DNA from: Polytrichum commune
Lineage: Eukaryota; Streptophyta; Polytrichopsida; Polytrichales; Polytrichaceae
NCBI GenBank assembly: GCA_950295325.1
Contig: OX485803.1
Span: 51,227,554-51,291,553, forward strand
DNA length: 64,000 nucleotides
Direction: 5' to 3'
This document shows positions 23,376 through 34,762 of this stretch, in pieces (positions within the stretch are counted from its first letter, which is position 1; every line of letters begins with the position of its first letter). A program made the translations under genes and the position numbers. The notes beneath the pieces were generated by a model. The model saw only the letters and a program-made list of their open reading frames with translations. It searched no databases and had not been told where the DNA came from.

Positions 23376-23439
23376 CATTGCATAGTGACATTAAATACTA
23401 TACGACACTAGATACAATATTTAGTGTAGTCGTGATTAG

Positions 23440-25430
23440 TCGTGCAATTACGGCTACACAAAGGAAGCTCAATACTCTCGAGCTGTGTCGTGTCCCCTAT
23501 GAATCAACAATAGGTCGGTATTTCCCTACCATCTCACTCACGAGTCAAACCCTTTGAGGTCCACGGAACCGAATCAAGGTATCCTTTATTAAAGATGATT
23601 TAAGGTTATACATATCTCAAATGTGTTATTTTTTTCAATTAGCTCCAGTCTGAATGTGGGGAATATCCGGGAATTCTACGTGGAATATTGTCAGTCCCAC
23701 ATAACATTGTTATGAAATTTTATAATGTTATGATACAAATACCTTATAATTTATCATCATCAAAGTGAAGGTTCTCTTTCTTCTTGATTAACCTAATAGC
23801 CCCTTCCCTCCCCCGGTAGTATTCTTAACAAACTTTACTTGGAATTTAGTAACATTCTTGCATTGGATTACAAATTTACAGGAGCGCCTTTTATTCACAT
23901 CACTTGAGTAACTATGCCATGACCCTGCAAGTGGTTAGTTCGTTCAGCGACCACGTCTAATTTACATCCTAACCCTAAACCCTATGTCAAATTTACGTGA
24001 ACATAGAACGTAAGATGACAAGACACACACATGATCTATGGCTGGGTAGAAACAACCCGTACACAGGTTCCTTGGAGGCAAGGCTACAATCATCCAACAA
24101 GGAAATAATGTATGGGTTGGTTCGCCCTCCCTATGCCCTACTACAAGTAATATCAGTATAATGATTATCCCGATTAGTGTGAGTTACTATTTGAAATCAC
24201 GCAATGCAATAACGACTTCTTCAGAAGTTCCATTTTAACTAACGAAAGTTCAATAGGTTAATTGAACATTATAGAACAGAAATGACTTCGCTTGCTGAAA
24301 TATTAGGTTCTCATCAAATAGCTCTAGCACAACATAACTCCAGATAGTAACACACACCAATTGGGATAATCAGTGTAGTAGAAACGCCGGCTCCTTGGAA
24401 ACAAACACGAATGAAGAGCTTCTTCACTTGCGAGCTACTACTACCGCCCCCTTTCGAGGGTGGGTTATATATGCATGGTAACCATATGCTCCAACAAAAA
24501 GTTACCTATCGGGGGTAAAAACGACAAAATATCTGCACGAGAAGGCCTCTCCGTACCTAGAACTTAAGTTTGTGGCGTGGTACGGGGGTCACACGATGCA
24601 CAATTCTTTGAGGGATCTTCCGGGAATCTATGTGAAGGCCCCGGTGTCGTGTAAGGAGGCCTCCCTCTTCCGCTTGTACCCGTTTCAATGGGCCTCCCGT
24701 CCCGCCCCCTCCCCTCCCCTCCCCTCCCCTCCCCTTCATTCATTGACCCCATTCAACGTTGTCCTTCGTGCACCCATCAATGTCCTTGGGGGAGAGAGTA
24801 CCTTATAGTATGCTTGGCTTAGTTAGCCAAGGTTGAAATAAGGCCCCCGTCCATTGACCACCCCCCCCCCCCCTCCCTTTGGCATTTTCTCGTCTTGCAA
24901 GTGCCATGTCAAGTGGTGGAATGAAATGTTTCGTCCTAGTGATTGGAAGGACGGAGGGGGAGGCTTAAAATTTGTTGACCGGTGTCAAGGGGATGCAAAC
25001 ACATAACATTATTCAGCTGAGTATGTACGCTAGGTAGGCCGGGAATAAGTGAGATCCTATTTAGAATTACACTTTGTTTACTCTCATAGTAGAGCACTAC
25101 ACTAGCTATTTCAAGTTGGAAAACTCGGGTGAAGTAGTGTACTATTATTATTATTATTCAAATGGAACAATTGATAACAACTGGATGAATGTTGTGTAGC
25201 TTGATCTGGATTTAAATTGTGTGTGTGATGATGTTTGGAAACGGGAGAAATTGAGGCCGTGCATCTTCGGGATCTCTCTCTCTCTCTCTCTCTCAAGATT
25301 GTCCTCATACACTTTGGGTCCGGGAATAAACATGCATAGTGGTGCCTTTAATCATGGGATTTATAGGTTTCAAGCTCCGTCAAGTTGAACATTGTAGCAG
25401 TCTTGAGGCCAAATTACCAACAATTGTGAC
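23440..25430. other. Intergenic, no gene seen
   Basis: Holds a partial family H repeat at about 23640-23740, a (CCCCT)n run at 24707-24735, a poly-C tract at 24860-24873, an ATT run at 25145-25159 and a (TC)n run at 25274-25294. Open frames overlapping the CCCCT run are low-complexity artefacts. Confidence 0.5.
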
Positions 25431-25552
25431 AACCAACCAATAAGTAAGGTAGAGGGTGCTAAAACCAACACCCCACCCAAAACCAACACCTATAAATGTC
25501 TCCCAATTGCCAACACTCTACTACCTTGAACCGTTCCCCATGGTCTAGGAGT

Positions 25553-25561
25553 GTCCAAGCC
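25553..25561. repeat. 9-bp target-site duplication of the MULE, left copy
   Basis: GTCCAAGCC, identical to 37527-37535. A perfect 9-bp duplication is characteristic of Mutator-superfamily insertion and suggests the element is not ancient. Confidence 0.95.
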
Positions 25562-25601
25562 GGCAGACAATATGGTACCCCCTACGAGCTTTTGTAGGGG
25601 G
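25562..25601 (+). repeat. MULE left terminal inverted repeat with hairpin
   Basis: Starts GGCAGACAATATGGTACC, then CCCCCTACGAGCTTTTGTAGG. CCCCCTAC and GTAGGGGG form a hairpin stem about 15 bp from the tip. A second palindrome-like block, CTGACAGGTCAG, follows at about 25605. Confidence 0.95.
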
Positions 25602-26210
25602 ACCCTGACAGGTCAGAAGCTGCCCGGCGCCCCTGCCCGTTCAGTGACGTCAGCCATTTACATCCAGTGTCTTTTCATCCATGCGATAGACGGAAAGACG
25701 GCAACACGATTGACATACAGATGGGCAGTTCATGTCATTCAGATGATGTCATTCCAGTCATGTCATTCCGGATCATGTCATTACTTCAGATCATGTCCTT
25801 CCGGGTTTTCCGGATCTGAGATCTGGATCATATGGAGCCAGTGTGCTCTTTCGTGTCTTTTTGGGTTACTACGTTGTGATGTCTATGATGTCTGTGATGT
25901 GCTATGTGGATTGATAGGGTGGTTTGTTAGAACCCACCACATTCACTTTCATTATGATGCTTGATCCTCTAACTCCTCATGCATGTTTAGCATTCTGATG
26001 CTTGCTGAACTTTCTGAATCACACCCAACTCTCAACCAGCATAAACATGTTGAGTTTAGGTTTTGCTCATACACACATAGAGTGGCAGCAATACAAGTGA
26101 TGCAGATATTCATGTCTACATAGTTTAGGGTTCAGCCTTTATCAGCAGGTTCATTTATCATCTGCACACCTCATCTGCACATATGATTTGTAAGTGATCA
26201 ACCTTCTCCA
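25602..26210. other. MULE left subterminal region and transposase 5' flank
   Basis: Non-coding. At 25730-25801 there is a cluster of ATGTCATTC-type words ending in ATGTCCTTCC, a motif that recurs through the element's introns and flanks. It probably contains the transposase promoter; I cannot name a TATA box with confidence. Confidence 0.5.
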
Positions 26211-29200
26211 ATGGCAAATGGAGGACTTGACTCATTATGGAATGTGGACAATGATCTGCACCAAACAGACCTTGTTGCAGATCAGGCCAAGCAGCTTGAC
26301 CTCATCATGGAGATGAGAGACCAAGTCCAAAACCCCCCTATTGGTGAATTTTGCTTCCAAGACTTGGTATGGACAAAGCATGTGACGCATGGGAAGGGGA
26401 AATACAAGACATCGATGTTGGCAGTCATTTTATGGGATAGGCTCCCTGATTTCATTCAAGGAGAGCAACACCACCCTCTCTATCCCTGCAAGTTCACCAA
26501 AGAAATCATTAGGGTTACTGCAGCCAATTCATTGAGGTCCCCTCGTGCAAATAGTGCAGCTATGGTTGTGAGGTTTGTCCTTTTCAAAATTGATTTGCTA
26601 TGATCATCCATGTCCTTCAGGGTTTTAGGGTGTCATTACTACACAGGAAGTAGGTCTTCCCAGCATTTAGGGTTCACATCTGTAAACACAGGTACTCAAT
26701 GCAGAATATCTATTTCTTTTCACAATGTCCTTCCCTATAATGCTTTGTTATTCTGAATTGATATTCAAATGTCACCCAAATTTCATTCAACACCATCTAT
26801 ACTACATACATGATTAACAATCACCTTCGATATGTAAGCAATTCATAATATGTCAATCATTCCACAATGTCCTTCCTTAGACTGTTTTGTGATTCTTAAT
26901 TGATTTTCAAATATCACCCAGATTTCATTGAACACCATCTATACTACAGATATGATTAATACTCACCCAGGATTGTACAAAGTATACACCACTCATGCAT
27001 TGCATCATCCTCTTCATGCGGCCTAGCAGGTACAGATGTAACTTTGGTCCTGAAGACAAGACAGGAATTGTCCCGCAGGACATGCAAATGCTGCTGAAAT
27101 ACACACAGACAAAAAGGAAGAAGAACATCCATACACAGAAGAAAAAACGAGGAAAGAAGGTTGTACCTGAGTATGATTCATTTCCTGTGAACAAAACATC
27201 TGTAGCAATGGTGAAGCGTATTGGGAAAACCATGGCTGGAAACTCCATCAAGCGAGGGTGTCAACGGGCCTTTGTGGCAAAACAGCCGTACCTCGATGGT
27301 GCTTTATGTGTGTTGATATATGAGAACACCGAACATTTGAATCTCCACGGAGAGCTCTGCCATGGCACAATGGTTAGTGGGACTAGGTATGCACTAGGCG
27401 CTGGACTTTCAGAAGAATTGAAGCAGAAAATAACTCAAATGCATGCGTTAGGACTTTCTCCTGCTCAGATCATGCAACAACACACAAAGGAAGTACGAGA
27501 GTTGGCCCTTTCTAATGGTGTTGTCACCCGCGATACATTCTTGTTGCCGGTTGATGTGAGAAACATTTGTCGAAAGCGAGCGGAGGAGCTTTGGGAGAAA
27601 CACCCGTCCGACCCTATAAGCATGCGAATGTGGGTTATGGAAAACCCTGAAAATGTGTTCTATTATCAAGAGCATTCCTTGTTGGACATTAATTCACAAG
27701 TGCAAAACGACTCCCCTTTCACTCTTGCTGTCCAATCTGGGTGGCAGTTGGAGATGATGGTGAAATTTGGACACAATAGTGCCTTCTCTATTGATTCTAC
27801 ATTTGGGACAAGCCAAACTAGGGTAAGCCATATCTCAGTGTCCTTTGAATTTTCATGTCATTCAGTGTTCTTCATGGTTCTTATACTTCCAATTCCGTGT
27901 CCTTCAAGGTTATTCATTCAGTGTTTTGTCTATTCAAAATTCGCAGTAGTCATTACAAACCTTCTAGTTTATATAATCCACACATTGTCGTATTCCAGTA
28001 TCCGCTGTACACAATCATGGTATTTGATGAGTGGAGAAATGGCATACCTGTGGCATTCTTTGTCATATCCCGCACTCGCGAACAAGATTTGCACCCTGTT
28101 CTTGAAGCACTTCAAAATAGAGTTCACACACTCAAGCGAGATTGGGCACCTTCTTTGATCGTTGTCGACAATGCCCAGGCAGAAATCAATACTTTGAGGT
28201 ATTCATGGTCTTGCCTCACTTTCTTTGATATTCATTGTCCCATATATGTCTTTCATGCACAATTATACGAACCTGCTGTTTTAAACTACTGTTGTTCTTG
28301 TACAACATCATATGGCCGGAGGCCAAAATATTTCTGTGTCTATGGCACGTCCGCAAGTCTTGGGCTGAGAATGCAGTGAAGAAGATTTCTGCAGTTGCTG
28401 AGAGGGCCACTGTTCTTCAGATGCTTGGAGACATAATGTATGGTAGGGGGTGCAAGGTTGATGAAGACCCAGTCGATTGGGCTGTCCGACAACTTGATAC
28501 AATAACGAACACCAGACCGCGGGCTGTAGCATTCATGAAGTACATGAATGACACTTGGAGATCCAAAACAACAATGTGGTGTGCTGCAGCACGACGCATT
28601 CCACATGCTGGCCAAAACACAAACGCTGCCATTGAATCATACCACTCCAATTTGAAAAATATTCTCAATTCTTCAAAGGAGAGGTTTGTGGGAAGGCGCA
28701 TGGATTGGCTAATCTATCACCTAATGGGAGATGTTCTTACACACTACTGGTATGGTGTGCAGTGCAAGGCGTTTGGATTCATACGCAACACAAAGCAAGA
28801 AGGTATTGTCGTAACAGCAATAATCAGGGCCAATGCCATACCTGATACAAACGTCCTCATTTGCCCGGATGAAGATGTTGCTTATGTTGGATCCATTAAC
28901 AACCGACCCAAAGTTTGGACCATTCATTCTCCGGACTCCGAGTGGGCCCAATGTGATTGTCCCATCGCAAAAGAGGGCATGATATGCAAACATACTGTGA
29001 AGGTCTTCAAAATGCTGCACCCGGATGTTGAGGATGGCGTCATTTTTCGTGAAGCAGGCACCAAACATGGCATTGACCGTGCAACTCCCTTGTCGCAGTG
29101 CTTCGCAAGGCCAACTCAGAAGCCAATTCCTCTCGACGCAGACCTACATGACAATATATTACATATTCGCGACGATGAAGGACACATCTCAGGTGGGCCT

Positions 29201-29578
29201 GCAGACCCGATTGTCATTGACTCTCACAATTCTAATGACATGATCACCAATATACCATTGGGAGAGGCCAAAAATCCAATCGACCTATCACAAGAGCGGC
29301 TATCACAGCCTGGGCCTAAAACCAAGGCGCATGACATATACATTGACTTGACGAGGACAGTCGACGAGTATCCAGCGCTCCAAGATTACTTACTTGCAGA
29401 CTTGAGGCATATACGAGGTAAGCAAACCCAGCTGATTGCGAGGGGGGTCGCCAAAATGGAATTCTCTCCCATGACGAGTTCTTTTCCTGAAAGGATGGGC
29501 GACAATTCTCTCAAACGGCATCAAAGTTTCTTGGAGATGTCGTCGCGAAGGCGTAAAAAATCAGTGCATATTACATAG
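26211..29578 (+). CDS. MULE transposase (DDE domain, SWIM zinc finger)
   Basis: This enzyme would cut and join the ends of the MULE. Exons are 26211-26572, 27030-27822, 27999-28198 and about 28303-29578, for roughly 876 residues. The first two introns have GT-AG ends and the phases agree. Catalytic residues by family comparison are Asp about 376 in FSIDSTFGT, Asp about 442 in IVVDNAQAEIN, and Glu about 563 in NTNAAIESYHSNLK. The LCLWHVRKSW block also fits MULE transposases. A SWIM zinc finger (CxC-x8-CxH, CDCPIAKEGMICKH) lies at about 669-682. The N-terminus (residues 1-120) has no domain I recognise; a lysine-rich stretch follows RYRCNFGPED. Oddity: after the donor at 28199 no AG dinucleotide occurs before 28320, so exon 4 lacks a canonical acceptor and its start at 28303 is inferred from frame and homology. 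A poly(A)-type AATAAA occurs at 29908. Confidence 0.9.
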
Positions 29579-30224
29579 TACTAATGTGCTTCTATTACTA
29601 GCCGTGTCTCTTGGTTGTCATGTTAGCGAAGTCGTTAATGATATCCATGTTTTTCACAGTGCTTATGTGTTCCTCGATGTCCAAAGCCGTGTACTACACC
29701 CTATACAGTGTCCTTCTGTGTTTCAAGGATCTTAATACACTATCCTTCAGTGTTCTGCAAGGCCTATTGATATGTCCTACACATTTCTGCAAGGACCTCT
29801 GATTTTACTTATATATGTGTGCACTTGTCTGCATTAACATGGTGCACATTGTCATATTACTGTCCTTCAGTGTTCTTCAGTGTCCTCAAGACATAAAAAC
29901 CGTATGTAATAAAATCCTCGCGCCTCACATTGGGTACATCCTATCCACATGTAGCCCAATGGTGTTCCTGCAGACTTAATGCAATGTCATTCAGTGTCCT
30001 TCCATACCTTGGGCATTGTCCTTCATGTTTGTTTTTGATATGAAAGCCCATACTACTTCATAATGTGAAATGCGTGTTGCTCTGATGGTCATTCATGTAT
30101 AATGGGCACTAGTGTGTGATAGAAAGCCAGTTCATTAAAATTGATGCACATAAATGCATATCGGTACAAACATACTTTGACATATGGAATGTCATCCTAA
30201 TAACTGCCTTCATATCTACAAGTG
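29579..30224. other. Convergent intergenic region inside the MULE
   Basis: The 3' flanks of both MULE genes meet here. There are repeated TGTCCTTCAGTG words at 29709, 29861, 29996 and 30018, and AATAAA at 29908. No further gene is seen. Confidence 0.6.
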
Positions 30225-33200
30225 CTAGAACTTCTTCTTCATTCTACAGCTTCGTCTACTCTGTTGTTTTCCACTCGTAGACGGGTCATCTTCTTGGGCC
30301 ATTACAACCTTCATGTTCCATGCAGTCTCCTCTCTAAAACCAGCCTGAATGACAGCCACCAGCGCTTCCGAAACGATGTTCCTTGTCTGTATTGCATAGC
30401 TTCTAGTGTAATTCAGCTTAAATTCCTGCATCAAAACCACCCCTCATCAATCTTGGCCGTGAAGAACATCAACTTAAAATTAAAATTGATGTCATTCAGT
30501 GTCATCTAAACACCTAATTGTGCAGTGTCATCACTAACCTCACCCAATGAACGTGGTCTATGTCTCAGAGCTTCGATAAACTCCATGATGTTCCTCAAGA
30601 CATAAAAACCACATGCCCAACCCGAGTTTTGCTTGGGAACAGATGGTTCTATCCATCTATGGACATGTGAAGACTGTGCCTGCACACTGCCACTCCTTAC
30701 GGTCCACATCTTGGCAAGCGATGTGCGAATAGTCACATCGGAGTGGAGACCACACCCTGGCATGGAGTCAATATGAAAAAAACCCCTATCCCCTAGCACA
30801 TATACACTCCAGTGCTTACCACATGTATAGGGCACTATCAGTGTTCTTACGTCCGAACCTGGAAGTGCGGTGTACTTGACATGCAAAAAGTCTATATAGA
30901 CCTCTACACTATCTTTCTTGTTACGGACATGCGATTTAAGCAGACTAACCAAATAAGGACTGCATACATAGGTTTTTACGTCCTCAATCTGTGGATTAAG
31001 CCATGCTCTTATCCAATCCAGCATATGGTTGGATAATTCTCCATATGTTTTTGTTAAGGGCAACACATCGCCCACCCAGCTTAAACTCAAATAGTCACCG
31101 CGGTACAAAAAGTCGAAACTGTTCACCATGGTCCCACCTGCTTCTGTGCAGATCGTATTCACAAGTTGTTCCAACCTGCATTACAGAAGTGAATGGATCA
31201 ACCCCTAAACATAAATGGCAGCGAATGACATAAGTGCACAACGAATGACAACAATGAAAACACTTACCGTCCATCAGGCTTGAGAGTTGTTGTTGCCAAT
31301 ACATCATCCAGAGACACGTCCAAAGCAGTTGGACGCACATTTGCGATGTCATGCGTTCCAACTTCATGTTGTACAGCCTCCAAAGCAACTTCAGTCTTGG
31401 TGGCTGCCCCCTCGTCACCCTTGGACTCTACACCATCTCTGTTGTTGTCGACTGGCAAAGCTCTCGAGAACCACGGACTTGGTCCTTCGGAAAGTGTCCT
31501 TGGCGAGCGTGGATTCTTGGAATGCATGTTGCAAAGACTCTCGTGCTGGGACAATTCAGGTGGCGGCAAAACAATCCTGTTTGGTGAGCATTGAGTACTG
31601 TTGAATTGAGACAAAGCCAAGTCCTGAGTGCTGATTCCTTCAAGTCCTTCAAGCGACCGTTGCGATGGCATAGGGATACTATCCAAACTTATGGCGGCTT
31701 GTACTTCAGCCACGAGTCCAAATCCACTTGAAGGTAATGCAGGTAGCTCGCCTATCAAGGACCGAACATAAGCTACATCTGGTGCAATGTCATCAGTCGG
31801 CTCCTCTAGACCCAACCCACAAAACAAAAGCTGCAGTTGCATCCTTCTCAAACTGATGAGTCCTTCTTGCTCCTCCTGAACGCGCAGCTCTAAGCACCTG
31901 CTCTTTTTGTAGAGGTCGCCAACTATAGCTGAACCAATATCTACATCTTCACGGAAAATGAACGAAGAACATAGAACCTGCATGACAAGGACTTACTATT
32001 AGGGCGCAGAACATGAATTTATAAGCATTGGTTGAAGGACGCGAATGACATAGTTGAAGGACATCCAAATCAGAGTTTAAGCTGAAGTTACTAACACCAA
32101 TTGCATAATATTACTTCAAAAAAACCAAGATCAAGCCATGGTTACAGAACTTAGTTGCAGAATAGAAAATATTGGCACTCAAATAGCATACATATTGCAA
32201 ATGACAAGAACCTACCTCTTCGCATTTTTCCCTTTCCTGCTCGGTTGTGTCGGCCTTGTACCACATTTGTGCAAGTTGCTCATCACGATGCATTCGCACC
32301 ATATCGGCAACTGACCTGTGTGCCATCCTCCCTACGAACGCTTCAATTTTCTCCACCACAGCGACTTGATTGGAATGGTCATAGCCAAGAAGAGCAACAG
32401 TGTCCGCATGTAGTTCGCTAAAAGTATCCACTGCACCATAGATACCAGGGAATGCAAGCCAGCCCGTATGCGGTAGACCCTGCACAATCATAGATAAAGC
32501 AACAGAGTAGTCCTTCCTACGCGCAATATCAAGTATATACTGCAAGTGCAATCCCTTGCTGGGATGAGCAAGTGGGCGTTTGTAGCCTTCAAGTGTCCTA
32601 ACCAAAGACAGTAAAGCTCTCAAGATATGAGGACACTCCGTCTCAAGGGACAACGGGTCAGATTTTGTATTCTCCAAGAGAACCGCAGACATCTCAACCC
32701 ATTCAACCTCTGTATGCTCCCAAGGAGCGGCAGGAAAATTTGGAAGCGGCCACTTCTTAAAAATCTGAAAAAGAGGGGACCAATGCCACTTCTCTGCCTC
32801 GCGTCGCTGTCTCTCAGCCATATCAAATTTCAATAGCTCGGCATCGACGTGCTTCTTGCGCAGTTCGTCCACGGTAAGAACAGCGGATGCAATTTGGCCC
32901 TCGTACGCTGTGTACGCAATGCGGTAATGCAAGTAGTCCTTAAGGTTTTTTAGTTCCTTGTACCTTTGGACATCGGAATTACACTTGAAACAACGGACCT
33001 GCGATTTGATGGTGTCCCGAAGAGCATTGTGTTCTTCAGCCGTGCGCGTAATCTGCCGAGAAGACATTAGCACCATATGTCAATGATAACAGCTAAAATG
33101 TACTTCAATGAAATATGAATTCACTTGAGTTCCAAGGCATGTTATGCATAAAGTCCACTCTGAAGTACATAAAAACAAATGAAGAACAGCGAATAAGGAG

Positions 33201-34720
33201 GTGAAGGACATACTGTTGAGTTGCCATAAAGGTACCATTGGCCAAAGGCATTTCCAATATGCTGGCCAATCGTACCGTCCTCCAATTGCGCATGCAAGTA
33301 TTGCATGCATGCATCAGGGTCCTTTAGAAGCTCCTTAGGTGCCCACTGATCATCTGTCTCTGCAATTAGGATGTATAATCCATTGTCCTCCACATGAGGT
33401 GGAGGACATGGAATTACATCGGCTGGACGAAAAAGGTGAGCGGCCTCGGCCCATGCCAAGCGTTCAATATCCTGCCTGGTAATCGGCGGTGCCCGAAGAA
33501 CTTCAACATCAGCAGAATGTCTTACAATCCTAAATTCGACATCGGATGAATCTGGAGCAGTGTCTGCAGTGGGGGAGAGTGACTCGCTAGGAGAACTCAC
33601 CCGGGGATGGTGTTCTTCAAATGACACTCGCGAGTTGCTACCGTTCTTACATTTCTTGGGTGCAGGGACTTCATGTTTGTCGAGTGGAAGGGCGGTGTGC
33701 GTACGTGGAGGCGGAGGACGTTGATCAACGGTCGGGGATGCAAGGTTGCGCTTCTTCGAAGGCCGCACCGGTTGGAGGCGCGATTTGTGTGGCGGTGAAG
33801 TCTCAGCTGCTGAAACTGCATCACCACACTCCGTTGAGGCTGCCTCTCCATCGAGGTTGAAAGGATGCGGCCGCCTGGATGGAGGTGGAGCGGTGGACAC
33901 CCGAGGTGAGCCGCGTTTTCCATATTTGGTACCAATCCTCTGTTTCTCGCCTTGTTCGCTCTTGTCCCAAGTCGGATACATCTTCAATGCCGTCGTGCCT
34001 TTGTACACGTTACAAAGCTTGAACATCCTGTGGTAAGAAGTAGTATTCTTATCTTTGTGAGACTCTTTACAATGGATGCAGGAGAATCTATACCTGTTGT
34101 TTGGCATCTTCTCCTTTGAACGGGCTGTCCAATAACATTCAAGTACGAGTTGCTCATACTCTTCCTCCAAATAAAGAGCGACGCATTGTTTCCGGTTATG
34201 CGTCATAGTGCTTCGGAAGATGCGCGACTTCCTATCCTCTCCACCACGCAGCTGCAAAAAACATGACTCCTGTCATTATTTGGAGCTGTAGGACATGGAA
34301 ATACACATGTATGCATTGCAGGACATGAAATTAACCCTAAACCCAAAAGCAGGACACCACTATTTGAAGGACATGGTTGGTAATCAAGAAGCAATTGAAG
34401 GACTTGGAAATCAACAGGAAAACATTGAAGGACATGAAATGAATCATCATCTTAAACCCTAAACAACTATACAATGAAGGACATGGGCCCTAAACCAAGA
34501 AACACTTCTATAACTGAATAACATGATTATAAACTTGAACACAATGCCTTACCTTGTCTTGCCACCCTGGAGTACCATTGATGCAGGTGTCCACAAAAGT
34601 GTCTCTTCCCAGCCACTTGATCATGTCATCGTCCTCCAAGGCATGAAAGCCTAAACCCAGCGCTTCAGGAACAAGTGTTGCAGTCGTCCATGAAACCTCA
34701 GCAACGCCTTTGGATGTCAT
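30225..34720 (-). CDS. Ulp1/C48-type SUMO-protease-domain protein carried by the MULE
   Basis: The C-terminal domain belongs to the Ulp1 family of cysteine peptidases that remove SUMO; the cellular target here is unknown. Six exons on the minus strand, 34720-34553, 34251-33214, 33052-32216, 31977-31268, 31175-30539 and 30425-30225, have GT-AG introns and consistent phases, giving about 1,196 residues. The catalytic set is intact: His about 1039 (GKHWSVYVL), Asp about 1054 (FFHIDSM), Gln about 1100 (VPKQNSGW) and Cys about 1106 (GWACGFYVL). The first 900 residues have no domain I can name. Exon 2 encodes a Cys/His-containing stretch (CIHCKESH...H...C), possibly metal-binding, then a basic proline/serine-rich linker; exon 3 is mostly helical-looking. 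Start chosen: MTSKGVAEV at 34720; an in-frame ATG at 34762 is an alternative. The gene converges on the transposase. ULP1-like genes are known passengers of plant MULEs. Confidence 0.9.
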
Positions 34721-34762
34721 ATTGCAAGGAATCTGCACCAAAACCGGAAGGCTGAAGGACAC

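Larger units (their letters stand above)
22648..23428 (-). mobile_element. Family T element, copy 2, with nested repeats
   Basis: The left end TTCACTAAATAT (22648) and right end ATATTTAGTGTA (23417-23428) are the family T terminal repeats. Interior phrases match copies 15254 and 38818 in inverted orientation. It is longer than the other copies (781 bp) because it also holds a hairpin repeat (22721-22876) and a family C repeat (23176-23375). Confidence 0.6.

Noticed and set aside
24557-24808. Open frames over the CCCCT repeat
   Set aside because: Low-complexity artefacts of a pentanucleotide run.
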